Shown piece by piece: positions 1 through 6,504 of a stretch of DNA of 16,677 nucleotides. The stretch spans positions 1 through 16,677 of the forward strand of contig PWWM01000103.1 of the NCBI GenBank assembly GCA_003561495.1, read 5' to 3'. The translations under genes and the position numbers were made by a program. The number at the start of each line of letters is the position of its first letter. Position 1 is the stretch's first letter. The notes below the pieces were generated by a model. The model did no database searches. It was given only the letters and a program-made list of their open reading frames with translations, and was not told the DNA's origin. The DNA comes from Gammaproteobacteria bacterium. GTDB taxonomy: Bacteria > Pseudomonadota > Gammaproteobacteria > Xanthomonadales > Wenzhouxiangellaceae.

Positions 1-326
1 ACCGGGGGGCGCGTACCAAACAGATACCAGCCCAGGTCGGAAACAGGGGCCAGGTTGCCGCGAACATTGGCAATCCCCAGCAACCAGTCCTTGGTCCCCG
101 GTACGGGATAATAAGGTGGAAATGCGATGATTTCCTCAATCTGGTCAATTCGGCAGGTCAGATGGTAATCGCCCAGCCGAAACACCACACCATCCCAGTT
201 GCTGATCTGCTGCTGACGACTGGCCTCGCCAACATCGTGTCCGAGACTGCGCTTCTCGAATCCGGCCAGCAAATCGAACATGGCGCGACCTTTACCGGCG
301 TTTTCGGTTGTCTGGTCCCCTTTCAT
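1..326 (-). CDS. pilI: Pil-Chp CheW-like adaptor PilI (N-terminal part, runs off the left edge)
   Basis: The minus-strand reading frame from an ATG at 326 stays open to the window edge, giving about 108 residues of a CheW-like protein. Visible features are the N-terminal MFDLLAGFEKR segment, a GVVFRLGDYHLTC strand, an IEEIIAFPPYYPVPGTKDWLLGI stretch and GNLAPVSDLGWYLFG, all typical of PilI/CheW scaffolds that link a chemoreceptor to a histidine kinase. Its place directly behind pilG supports PilI of the type IV pilus (twitching) pathway. A GAGGAG ribosome-binding sequence lies only 2 bases before the ATG at 326, which is close; an internal ATG at 281 (MFDLLAG) is the other possible start. The C-terminal part is outside the window. 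Identification is by family motifs and context. Confidence 0.85.
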   Translation of the reverse strand, partial: MKGDQTTENAGKGRAMFDLLAGFEKRSLGHDVGEASRQQQISNWDGVVFRLGDYHLTCRIDQIEEIIAFPPYYPVPGTKDWLLGIANVRGNLAPVSDLGWYLFGTRPP

Positions 327-360
327 GGCTCCTCAAAATCCTTGATGCGCAGCGTTGTCT

Positions 361-789
361 TCAAGCGGTTTCCGAATGACCGATCTGGTCGCGCACAGCC
401 GCCAGCAGCTCATCACGGGTGAATGGTTTGGTCAGATACTGGTCCGAACCGACGATTCGCCCCCGAGCCTTGTCGAACAGACCATCCTTGCTGGTCAGCA
501 TGATGACGGGCACTTTCTGGAATCTGGAATTATTCTTGATGATCGCGCAGGTCTGGTAGCCATCCAGCCTCGGCATCATGATATCGACGAAGATCAGGTC
601 CGGCTCATGCTTGTGGATCAGCGACAATGCTTCGAAACCGTCATTGGCGGTAATGACCTCGCAACCTTCCCGACTGAGCATGGTCTCGGCTGATCGGCGA
701 ATGGTCCGGCTATCGTCGATCAACATGACCTTCAGGCCTTGAAGTTCGATCTCGCCGCTGGCGGATGCTTGCTGGTTGTCTTCGCTCAT
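361..789 (-). CDS. pilG: Pil-Chp response regulator PilG
   Basis: A single receiver domain of 142 residues (from ATG 789). The acidic pair is D25/D26 (LIDDSRTIRR), the phosphoryl acceptor D69 (IFVDIMMPRLDGYQTC), the conserved Thr T99 (MLTSKDG) and the Lys K121 (YLTKPF). The sequence KNNSRF...VPVIMLTSKDGLFDKARGRIVGSDQYLTKPF follows PilG of Pseudomonas closely rather than PilH. PilG passes signals from the ChpA kinase to type IV pilus extension and cAMP control. An in-frame GTG at 831 with an AGGGG ribosome-binding sequence 4 bases upstream would add 14 residues; the ATG is preferred because PilG proteins have a short leader before the receiver domain, but ATG 789 has no clear ribosome-binding site. 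pilH is absent between this gene and pilI. gshB is divergently transcribed, as in Pseudomonas. Confidence 0.92.
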   Translation of the reverse strand: MSEDNQQASASGEIELQGLKVMLIDDSRTIRRSAETMLSREGCEVITANDGFEALSLIHKHEPDLIFVDIMMPRLDGYQTCAIIKNNSRFQKVPVIMLTSKDGLFDKARGRIVGSDQYLTKPFTRDELLAAVRDQIGHSETA

Positions 790-842
790 TGTCTGAATTG
801 CTGGTGAATCGATAGTGTTTCGATCTGTCACTTTGCCCCTAG

Positions 843-870
843 ATTAGTCGATCTTTGTCGTTTTTGCCAA
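843..870 (-). promoter_or_regulatory. Possible sigma-70 promoter of pilG
   Basis: On the minus strand TTGGCA (870-865) is followed after 16 bases by ACTAAT (848-843), matching the consensus at 5/6 and 4/6 positions. If used, transcription would start close to the GTG at 831, so translation from ATG 789 would fit better. Seen by eye only. Confidence 0.3.
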
Positions 871-881
871 TCCAGTAGAAT
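855..881 (+). promoter_or_regulatory. Possible promoter of the gshB operon
   Basis: TTGTCG (855-860) and TAGAAT (876-881) are separated by 15 bases. The -10 hexamer is good (5/6) but the spacing is short. It lies about 100 bases before gshB, at the head of the long plus-strand gene run, and overlaps the predicted pilG promoter back to back. Confidence 0.3.
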
Positions 882-979
882 AGACAGTCTCAAGTTCATG
901 GCGACAAAGGACTTTATGGGTCGCATTCTGCCTGATTTGTCGGCCAATTGCACATCGGTCCAGAAACCTCGGAGCCTGC

Positions 980-1918
980 ATGCGAAAAAATCTCATTGTG
1001 GTCATGGATGACATTGCCGCGATCACGGTCAAGAAGGACACCAGCCTCGCCCTGATGCTGGAGGGACAGCGACGTGGCTATCAGCTGCATTATCTGAATG
1101 ATCCCGACCTGTTCCTGGATCACGGCGCCGTCTCTGCGCGCATGCGATCCATCCGGGTCAAGGATGATCCGAATCAGTGGTATGAAGTCGATCGTGAGGT
1201 GACCCGACCGCTTGACGGTGATGACCTGGTCCTGATGCGCTCGGATCCACCGGTTGATGATGACTACCTTTATGCCACCTACCTGCTGGAGCTGGCCGAG
1301 CGGGCCGGGGCCCGTGTCGTCAACCGTCCGCGCGCCCTTCGCGATTTCAATGAGAAGCTGGCCATTGCTCACTTTCCCGAGCTGACCCCGGACACCCTGG
1401 TCGCATCGGCCCCGGCCCGCTTGCGCGAATTCGTGGCCGAGCGCGAGCGAACCGTACTCAAACCGCTCGACGGAATGGGTGGGAAAAGCATCTTTCTCAC
1501 CCACCCGGGCGATCCCAACCTGAATGTCATCATCGAGACTCTGACCAGCAACGGTCAGCGCCTGGCCATGGCCCAGGATTATCTCCCTGCCATTACCGAA
1601 GGCGACAAGCGCATCCTCATGGTTCACGGCAAACCGGTGCCCTACCTGCTGGCCCGCATTCCCGGTCAACATGACTTCCGCGGCAACCTGGCTCGCGGCG
1701 GTCGAGGGGAGGGGCGGCCATTGTCAGACAGCGACCGGGCCATTGCCGAGGCCGTCGCCCCGCTGCTGCTGGACAATGGCATTGACCTGGCCGGACTGGA
1801 TGTCATCGGCGACCGACTCACCGAAATCAATGTCACCAGCCCGACCTGTGTTCGGGAACTGGACGCCCAGTTCGGGATCAACATTGCAGGAGATCTTTTC
1901 GACGCCGTCGACCCATGA
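980..1918 (+). CDS. gshB: Glutathione synthetase
   Basis: Encodes 312 residues, the usual length of bacterial GshB, which joins glycine to gamma-glutamylcysteine with ATP in the cytoplasm as the last step of glutathione synthesis. The N-terminal domain begins LIVVMDDIAAITVKKDTSLALMLE. MRSDPPVDDDYLYATYLLE (from about residue 87), VNRPRALRDFNEKLAIAHFP, the ATP-grasp segment VLKPLDGMGGKSIF, EGDKRILMVHGKPVPYLLARIP and the metal-binding end INVTSPTCVREL are all GshB hallmarks. GGAG lies a few bases before the ATG. It is the first gene of a plus-strand run, and its stop overlaps the tonB start (ATGA). Nothing unusual is seen. Confidence 0.97.
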   Translation: MRKNLIVVMDDIAAITVKKDTSLALMLEGQRRGYQLHYLNDPDLFLDHGAVSARMRSIRVKDDPNQWYEVDREVTRPLDGDDLVLMRSDPPVDDDYLYATYLLELAERAGARVVNRPRALRDFNEKLAIAHFPELTPDTLVASAPARLREFVAERERTVLKPLDGMGGKSIFLTHPGDPNLNVIIETLTSNGQRLAMAQDYLPAITEGDKRILMVHGKPVPYLLARIPGQHDFRGNLARGGRGEGRPLSDSDRAIAEAVAPLLLDNGIDLAGLDVIGDRLTEINVTSPTCVRELDAQFGINIAGDLFDAVDP

Positions 1919-2778
1919 AGTCCAAGCTGTCATTCACCTTTGGGGGGGATACGCTGACCATGGCCATTGCCGTGGCCATCGGTCTGCATATCGGTGTGAT
2001 CGGCCTGGTGCATTTCGATGTTCTCGTCGATCGACCCGATTCGGTCCCGACCAGCCTGGACGTCATCCTGGTCGATTGGGCCACCGATGAAGCGCCCGAG
2101 GAAGCCGACTTTCTGGCCCAGGTGACCCAGCGCGGGGCCGGTGAAAGCCCGGACCTGGCTCGGCCGGCCGAGCCAATTCCGGCGGGTGAGGAATTGCCCG
2201 AGGTCGAACCGGAACCGGAGGTGGTTCAGGCCGAGGAACCCGATATCGAGATGGCCCCGACCGAGCTGATCGCCACGCAGGCGCTGGAGGCCGACCTGCT
2301 GGTCGATAGCGACCCCGACGACGCCCCGACCGACCGCATCGATGCCCGTGAGCTGCGCCAGCAATCGCTGGCCATGGCGCGCTCCTCACCGGACCCATTC
2401 GCTCACGCTCAGGACTTTCCCGAACGTCAGCGTCGCAAGTTCATCTCGGCCAATACCCGCGAGCACACCTACGCCAGCTACATGCGTGCCTGGGTGGCCA
2501 AGGTCGAGCGAGTCGGCAACCTGAATTATCCCGAGCAGGCACGGCGCATGAACCTGGCCGGCAGCCTGGTGCTCAGTGTTGATGTACTTGCCGATGGCAG
2601 CGTTGATCACATCCGCGTGTTGCGCTCTTCCGGCTACGACATCCTCGACGAGGCGGCGGTCAGAATCGTGCGGCTGTCAGCACCGTTTGCCCCGCTTTCC
2701 CCGGAAATTCGCGAGGAAGTCGACATCCTGACCATTACCCGGACCTGGCAGTTTTCCAGTCGGTCCGGCCTGCATTGA
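1915..2778 (+). CDS. tonB: TonB energy-transducing protein
   Basis: A 287-residue protein with an N-terminal membrane anchor (about residues 14-34, TMAIAVAIGLHIGVIGLVHF), a long acidic and proline-containing periplasmic spacer rich in Glu-Pro (PEVEPEPEVVQAEEP) and a C-terminal TonB domain (about the last 90 residues) with YPEQARRMNLAGSLVLSVDV, a GSVDHIRVLRSSGYDILDEAA segment and a final TRTWQF. TonB carries proton-motive energy from ExbB/ExbD to outer-membrane receptors. No exbB/exbD are in the window. The ATG overlaps the gshB stop by 4 bases, so translation is probably coupled. A tonB gene after gshB is also the arrangement known in Pseudomonas aeruginosa. The spacer is acidic rather than the Pro-Lys-rich type of enteric TonB. 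Confidence 0.93.
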   Translation: MKSKLSFTFGGDTLTMAIAVAIGLHIGVIGLVHFDVLVDRPDSVPTSLDVILVDWATDEAPEEADFLAQVTQRGAGESPDLARPAEPIPAGEELPEVEPEPEVVQAEEPDIEMAPTELIATQALEADLLVDSDPDDAPTDRIDARELRQQSLAMARSSPDPFAHAQDFPERQRRKFISANTREHTYASYMRAWVAKVERVGNLNYPEQARRMNLAGSLVLSVDVLADGSVDHIRVLRSSGYDILDEAAVRIVRLSAPFAPLSPEIREEVDILTITRTWQFSSRSGLH

Positions 2779-2817
2779 GTTCATGCCGTCCTCGCCTTCG
2801 GCTGGTAGACTATTGAT

Positions 2818-3375
2818 GTGAGTTACCTGGAACATCAATTCCTGATTGCCATGCCGGGCATGGAAGATCCCAATTTCTTCCGCGGTGTGACCTTGCTGTG
2901 TCAACACAACGAGGAGGGCGCACTCGGAATCACCATCAACCGTCCTTCGTCCGATTTCACCCTGGCCGATGTACTCAGCCAGATCGGGATTGCCTGCGAG
3001 GATGAAACCCTCGCCGCCATGCCAGTCTATGAAGGGGGGCCGGTCCACCCCGAGCGCGGCTTCGTGCTGCACACAGGACAGCCGCGCTGGGAATCAAGCA
3101 TGGTGGTCGGGCAAGGAATCAGCGTGACCACATCGCGCGATATCCTCGAAGCCATCGGCGCCGGCAACGGGCCGGAAAAATTCCTGGTTGCGCTCGGCTA
3201 TGCCGGTTGGGCGGCCGGCCAGCTCGAGGATGAAATGCGTGAAAACGCCTGGTTGAACGTCATGGCCCGCTCGGACATCGTCTTCGATCTGCCCGATGAA
3301 AAGCGCTGGGAACAGGCCGTCGCGGCACTGGGCATCAATGTGACCAGCCTGCAGCCGTCCGGCGGCCATGCCTGA
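2818..3375 (+). CDS. yqgE: YqgE/AlgH family protein
   Basis: A 185-residue protein starting at GTG 2818 (SYLEHQFLIAMPGMEDPNFF). The IAMPGMEDPNF start, LGITINRPS, the VYEGGPVHPERGFVLHT segment and GYAGWAAGQLEDE are diagnostic of UPF0301/YqgE/AlgH. The biochemical role is not settled; the family was linked genetically to alginate production in Pseudomonas. The fixed position before ruvX is conserved across many gammaproteobacteria. It overlaps ruvX by 8 bases. No ATG is available at the right place, and the GTG has only a weak upstream purine stretch. Confidence 0.95.
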   Translation: MSYLEHQFLIAMPGMEDPNFFRGVTLLCQHNEEGALGITINRPSSDFTLADVLSQIGIACEDETLAAMPVYEGGPVHPERGFVLHTGQPRWESSMVVGQGISVTTSRDILEAIGAGNGPEKFLVALGYAGWAAGQLEDEMRENAWLNVMARSDIVFDLPDEKRWEQAVAALGINVTSLQPSGGHA

Positions 3376-3814
3376 CGGCGACAGCGGTAACTGGCTGGCC
3401 ATCGACTACGGCGAGCGCACCATCGGCCTGGCCGTCGCACACCCAATGACCGGCTCGGCCCGACCCCTGGAACCCTTGCGCAACACCGGCGAAGAAACCG
3501 TCGACAAGGCGCTGTTGGAGCTGATCCGGCAGTGGTCGCCGACCCGCCTCGTGATTGGCCTGCCCCTGGATGGCCAGGGCAACGATACTCTCATGAGCCG
3601 AAAGGTGCGGGCCTTCGCTGACCGCCTGGCCCGGCAGTGTCCGAAGGTGTCGATCAGCCTGCAGGACGAGCGCCTGAGCTCGCAGGCCGCAGCGTCCGAA
3701 TTCGCGCAGCGGCGCAGCCAGGGCCGGGCTCGGCGACGGGATGCGGCCCGACTCGACAGCCTGGCCGCCGCCCAGATCCTGGATTCCTGGATTCGAGAAC
3801 ATGACAACGCCTGA
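3368..3814 (+). CDS. ruvX: Holliday junction resolvase-like protein YqgF/RuvX
   Basis: A 148-residue RNase H-fold protein. Acidic residues expected in the active site are visible: D13 (LAIDYGERTIGLAVA), the pair D100/E101 (QDERLSS) and D130 (RLDSLAAAQIL). GLPLDGQGN is the usual YqgF loop. In E. coli this protein takes part in 5' end processing of pre-16S rRNA; a resolvase role has been described in other bacteria. The start overlaps the end of yqgE by 8 bases and the 3' end overlaps the pyrB start by 14, so it is part of one transcript. Confidence 0.95.
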   Translation: MPDGDSGNWLAIDYGERTIGLAVAHPMTGSARPLEPLRNTGEETVDKALLELIRQWSPTRLVIGLPLDGQGNDTLMSRKVRAFADRLARQCPKVSISLQDERLSSQAAASEFAQRRSQGRARRRDAARLDSLAAAQILDSWIREHDNA

Positions 3815-4715
3815 CCCGCTTGGCCGGCACCTTCTGGACATAGAGTCCCTGTCTTCCGCGGACATTCATGCCCTGCTTGAACGCGCGGTGGAACTGGCCA
3901 ACGGCGCGACACCCCGAACCATCCATTGCACCATGGCCAACCTGTTTTTCGAGCCCAGCACCCGAACCCGGGTCTCTTTCGAGCTGGCCGCATCGCAACT
4001 GGGTATGCGCGTCATCAATATCGAACTGGAGCGTTCCTCGGCAACCAAGGGGGAAGGCCTGGAAGACACCGTGGCCACCCTGGGGGCCATGGGAATCGAT
4101 TGCCTGGTCCTGCGTCATCCCGAGACCGGCCGCCTGCATCGGCTGGCGAGCGAATTGCACTCACCGGTTCGCCTGCTCAATGCCGGAGACGGCCAGGGAG
4201 AACATCCCAGCCAGGCGCTCCTGGATGCGGCCACCCTGGCCGCCCGAGGTCTCGATTGGTCCAGTCTCGCCGTCGCCATCATTGGGGATATCCGCCACTC
4301 CCGCGTCGCCCGTTCGGGCCTGAAACTGTTTCACCGGCTCGGCGTCGCTGACCTGCGCATTGCCGGCCCGGACGAGATGCTGCCACGCGATTTCAGTTTC
4401 GACGGCATGGCCACCTGCACCTCCCTGGAAGAGGCGGTCCACAATGCTGACGTCATCATGATGCTCCGGGTCCAGCGCGAAAGAATGGACAGGGCCGGCT
4501 GGCCCGAACCCGAGCAGTATCATCGTCGCTGGGGCTTGAACGAAACACACCTCGAACTGGCCAGACCGGACTGCCTGGTCATGCACCCCGGCCCGATCAA
4601 TCGGGGCATGGAAATCAACGCTGCCGTGGCCGATGGTCCCCATTCGTTGATTCTCGACCAGGTTCGCATGGGCGTATTCACCCGCATGGCCATTTTCGAG
4701 TGGATGCTGAATTAG
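3801..4715 (+). CDS. pyrB: Aspartate carbamoyltransferase catalytic chain
   Basis: The ATG at 3801 gives 304 residues. It condenses carbamoyl phosphate with aspartate, the committed step of pyrimidine synthesis. Signatures are the carbamoyl-phosphate loop EPSTRTRVSFE (about residues 51-61), HPSQALLDA, GDIRHSRVARS and HPGPINRGMEI. The frame is open further upstream (to 3741), but that part overlaps ruvX. In Pseudomonas pyrB sits between pyrR and an inactive pyrC-like gene; neither is present here, and the protein is shorter than the N-terminally extended Pseudomonas enzyme. It may therefore act without a DHOase-like partner, which is inference. The gene overlaps ruvX by 14 bases and ends 1 base before the thiS frame. 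Confidence 0.96.
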   Translation: MTTPDPLGRHLLDIESLSSADIHALLERAVELANGATPRTIHCTMANLFFEPSTRTRVSFELAASQLGMRVINIELERSSATKGEGLEDTVATLGAMGIDCLVLRHPETGRLHRLASELHSPVRLLNAGDGQGEHPSQALLDAATLAARGLDWSSLAVAIIGDIRHSRVARSGLKLFHRLGVADLRIAGPDEMLPRDFSFDGMATCTSLEEAVHNADVIMMLRVQRERMDRAGWPEPEQYHRRWGLNETHLELARPDCLVMHPGPINRGMEINAAVADGPHSLILDQVRMGVFTRMAIFEWMLN

Positions 4716-4716
4716 A

Positions 4717-4926
4717 ATGAATACCATGAATATCCATATCAACGGCGAAAGCCGTACCATCGAACAGGCCGGGTCTGTGGCCGAATTACTGATCGAACTC
4801 GGCCTGGCCGAAAAACGTGTTGCCGTGGAGCGAAACGGTGTACTGGTGCCCAGAAGTCGCCACACCGAACAGCCGATCCGGGACGGTGATCGAATCGAGA
4901 TCGTTCAAGCCATTGGCGGCGGGTGA
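4717..4926 (+). CDS. thiS: Sulfur carrier protein ThiS
   Basis: A 69-residue ubiquitin-like protein ending in Gly-Gly-Gly (QAIGGG); the terminal Gly-Gly carries the thiocarboxylate sulfur for thiazole synthesis. SVAELLIELGLAEKRVAVERNGVLVPRS and IRDGDRIEIVQAIGG are typical. A second ATG at 4726 (MNIHINGES) gives 66 residues and fits the family start better. It lies 1 base after the pyrB stop and overlaps the GTG that could start thiG, so thiS and thiG are almost certainly co-translated. Confidence 0.95.
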   Translation: MNTMNIHINGESRTIEQAGSVAELLIELGLAEKRVAVERNGVLVPRSRHTEQPIRDGDRIEIVQAIGGG

Positions 4927-4928
4927 CC

Positions 4929-5723
4929 ATGAGCGCGATACCTGAAGACAAGCCATTGATCGTTGCCGGGAAGGCCTACCGTTCACGACTGCTGACCGGT
5001 ACCGGCAAATATGCCGACCTGGAGCAGACCCGCCTGGCCACCGAGGCTGCCGGGGCCGAGATCGTCACCGTGGCCATTCGGCGTTCCAACATCGGTCAGG
5101 ACCCGGACGAGCCCAACCTGCTCGATGTCCTGCCTCCCGATCGTTACACCATTCTGCCCAACACCGCCGGGTGCTACACCGCCACCGACGCAGTACGCAC
5201 CTGCCGCCTGGCGCGCGAGTTGCTCGATGGCCACAATCTGATCAAGCTGGAAGTCCTGGGCGATGAAAAGACCCTTTTTCCCGACATCACCGCCACTCTG
5301 GAGGCGGCCGAGATCCTGATCGATGACGGTTTCGATGTCATGGTCTATACCAACGATGATCCGATCATCGCGCGTCGCTTTGCCGAAATGGGCTGTGTGG
5401 CGGTCATGCCGCTGGCCGCGCCCATTGGCTCGGGCCTGGGGATTCAGAATCGCTGGAACATCCTGACCATTGTCGAAGAAGCCACCGTTCCCATCGTGGT
5501 CGATGCCGGGGTCGGCACCGCATCGGATGCCGCCATCGCCATGGAATTGGGTTGCGATGGTGTCCTCATGAACACCGCCATCGCCCAGGCCCGGGATCCG
5601 GTCCGCATGGCCCGGGCCATGCGACTGGCCATTGAGGCCGGACGCGAGGCGTTCCTGTCGGGTCGCATTCCCCGTAAACGGTTTGCTTCCGCCTCCTCGC
5701 CACTGGATGGGATGTTTTTTTGA
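4929..5723 (+). CDS. thiG: Thiazole synthase ThiG
   Basis: The ATG at 4929 gives 264 residues (a GTG at 4923 would add two). It forms the thiazole phosphate ring from deoxyxylulose phosphate, the ThiS thiocarboxylate and dehydroglycine. The Schiff-base lysine is K106 in NLIKLEVLGD. RLLTGTGKY, VAIRR, LPNTAGCYTA, VMPLAAPIGSGLGI, VVDAGVGTASDAA and GVLMNTAIA are all ThiG signatures. It follows thiS directly. The neighbouring thiamine genes thiE, thiH/thiO and thiF are not in the window. The stop codon shares bases with the possible TTG start of trmB. Confidence 0.97.
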   Translation: MSAIPEDKPLIVAGKAYRSRLLTGTGKYADLEQTRLATEAAGAEIVTVAIRRSNIGQDPDEPNLLDVLPPDRYTILPNTAGCYTATDAVRTCRLARELLDGHNLIKLEVLGDEKTLFPDITATLEAAEILIDDGFDVMVYTNDDPIIARRFAEMGCVAVMPLAAPIGSGLGIQNRWNILTIVEEATVPIVVDAGVGTASDAAIAMELGCDGVLMNTAIAQARDPVRMARAMRLAIEAGREAFLSGRIPRKRFASASSPLDGMFF

Positions 5724-6421
5724 AGGACGGGAGACGGGAGACGGAAGACGGGAGCCGAGAGGCCGGGGTAGGCTTGCGCCGAGTTCGAAGCTTCGTGCGT
5801 CGGCCCGGTCGGCTGACGCCGGCCCAGGAGCGGGCTCTGGAGGAGTTGCTGCCACGCTACCAGGTCGGTGAGGGGGACCTGCGGGACAGTTTTGATCGTC
5901 CGGCCGAACTGGTCGTAGAGATCGGGTTCGGCAATGGTCAGGCGCTGGTCTGGATGGCGGCCCATGAGCCCGAACGAAACTTTGTCGGCATCGAGGTTCA
6001 TGAGCCAGGCGTCGGTCGTCTGCTACGCGATCTGGCCGCAGAAGGCCTGGACAACGTCCGGGTTGCCAGGCGTGATGCCGTCGAAGTCCTGCGTGAACAG
6101 ACACCGCCGGCCAGCCTGGATCAGGTCCGCATCTACTTTCCCGACCCCTGGCCCAAGAAGCGCCACCACAAGCGTCGCCTCATTCAACCCGACTTCCTGC
6201 GCCTGGTCGCCGAACGCCTCAAGCCCGGTGGACTTTTGCACCTGGCAACCGACTGGATGCCTTATGCCGAATGGATGCTCGAGGCCATCGACGAAGTCCC
6301 TGAACTGCGCAACCTCGGCCAACCTCATGTCGAACGTCCCCCGTGGCGACCGCAAACCCATTTCGAACGCCGCGGCCTCAAACGCGGGCATGAGATCGTG
6401 GATATTCTGGTGAGACGGTAG
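5720..6421 (+). CDS. trmB: tRNA (guanine-N7-)-methyltransferase
   Basis: A 233-residue SAM-dependent enzyme that makes m7G46 in tRNA. The family motif VRSFVRRPGRLT (about residues 22-33) is followed by the SAM loop VEIGFGNGQ (66-74), FVGIEVHEPGVG, FPDPWPKKRHHKRR (140-153), ATDWMPYAEWML and the end TxFExRGxxxGH. No ATG is available. TTG 5720 overlaps the thiG stop (TTGA), but its first 13 codons would be the heptamer array; TTG 5774, with GGGGT 4 bases upstream, would start right before the conserved part and is an equally good choice. The core of the protein is complete. A 6-base inverted repeat (6412-6427) covers the stop codon. Confidence 0.93.
   Translation: MKDGRRETEDGSREAGVGLRRVRSFVRRPGRLTPAQERALEELLPRYQVGEGDLRDSFDRPAELVVEIGFGNGQALVWMAAHEPERNFVGIEVHEPGVGRLLRDLAAEGLDNVRVARRDAVEVLREQTPPASLDQVRIYFPDPWPKKRHHKRRLIQPDFLRLVAERLKPGGLLHLATDWMPYAEWMLEAIDEVPELRNLGQPHVERPPWRPQTHFERRGLKRGHEIVDILVRR
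5722..5756 (+). repeat. Heptamer array at the thiG/trmB junction
   Basis: Five 7-base units stand in register: GAAGGAC, GGGAGAC, GGGAGAC, GGAAGAC, GGGAGCC. They start in the thiG stop codon and lie in the extreme 5' end of the trmB frame. Similar 7-base arrays occur at 6422-6442, 8348-8382 and 8477-8504. Confidence 0.75.
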
Positions 6422-6442
6422 CGTCTCCCGCTCCCCATTCCC
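6412..6442. repeat. Hairpin and heptamer array after trmB
   Basis: GAGACG (6412-6417) and CGTCTC (6422-6427) form a perfect 6-base inverted repeat around GTAG, covering the trmB stop. From 6422 three 7-base units follow, read on the minus strand as GGGAATG, GGGAGCG and GGAGACG. They are related in style to the array before trmB but in opposite orientation. There is no T-run, so a terminator role is unclear. Confidence 0.6.
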
Positions 6443-6504
6443 TGCTTGATCAGTTAAGGTATACCTGACCTTCAACAAGCACCTCGCCAAAGAGCTCATC
6501 TGAC

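Noticed and set aside
914..1672. Long open frame on the minus strand opposite gshB
   Set aside because: It is the antisense shadow of a clear gshB; it has no family motifs, and long antisense frames are expected in high-GC DNA.
4900..4930. TPP riboswitch controlling thiS/thiG
   Set aside because: The genes are packed into the operon with no leader; there is no room for a THI element and none of its conserved stretches is seen.
4983..6104. Long open frame (373 codons) on the minus strand across thiG and trmB
   Set aside because: It covers two certain genes on the other strand and is rich in Arg, Pro and Gly without recognisable domains.
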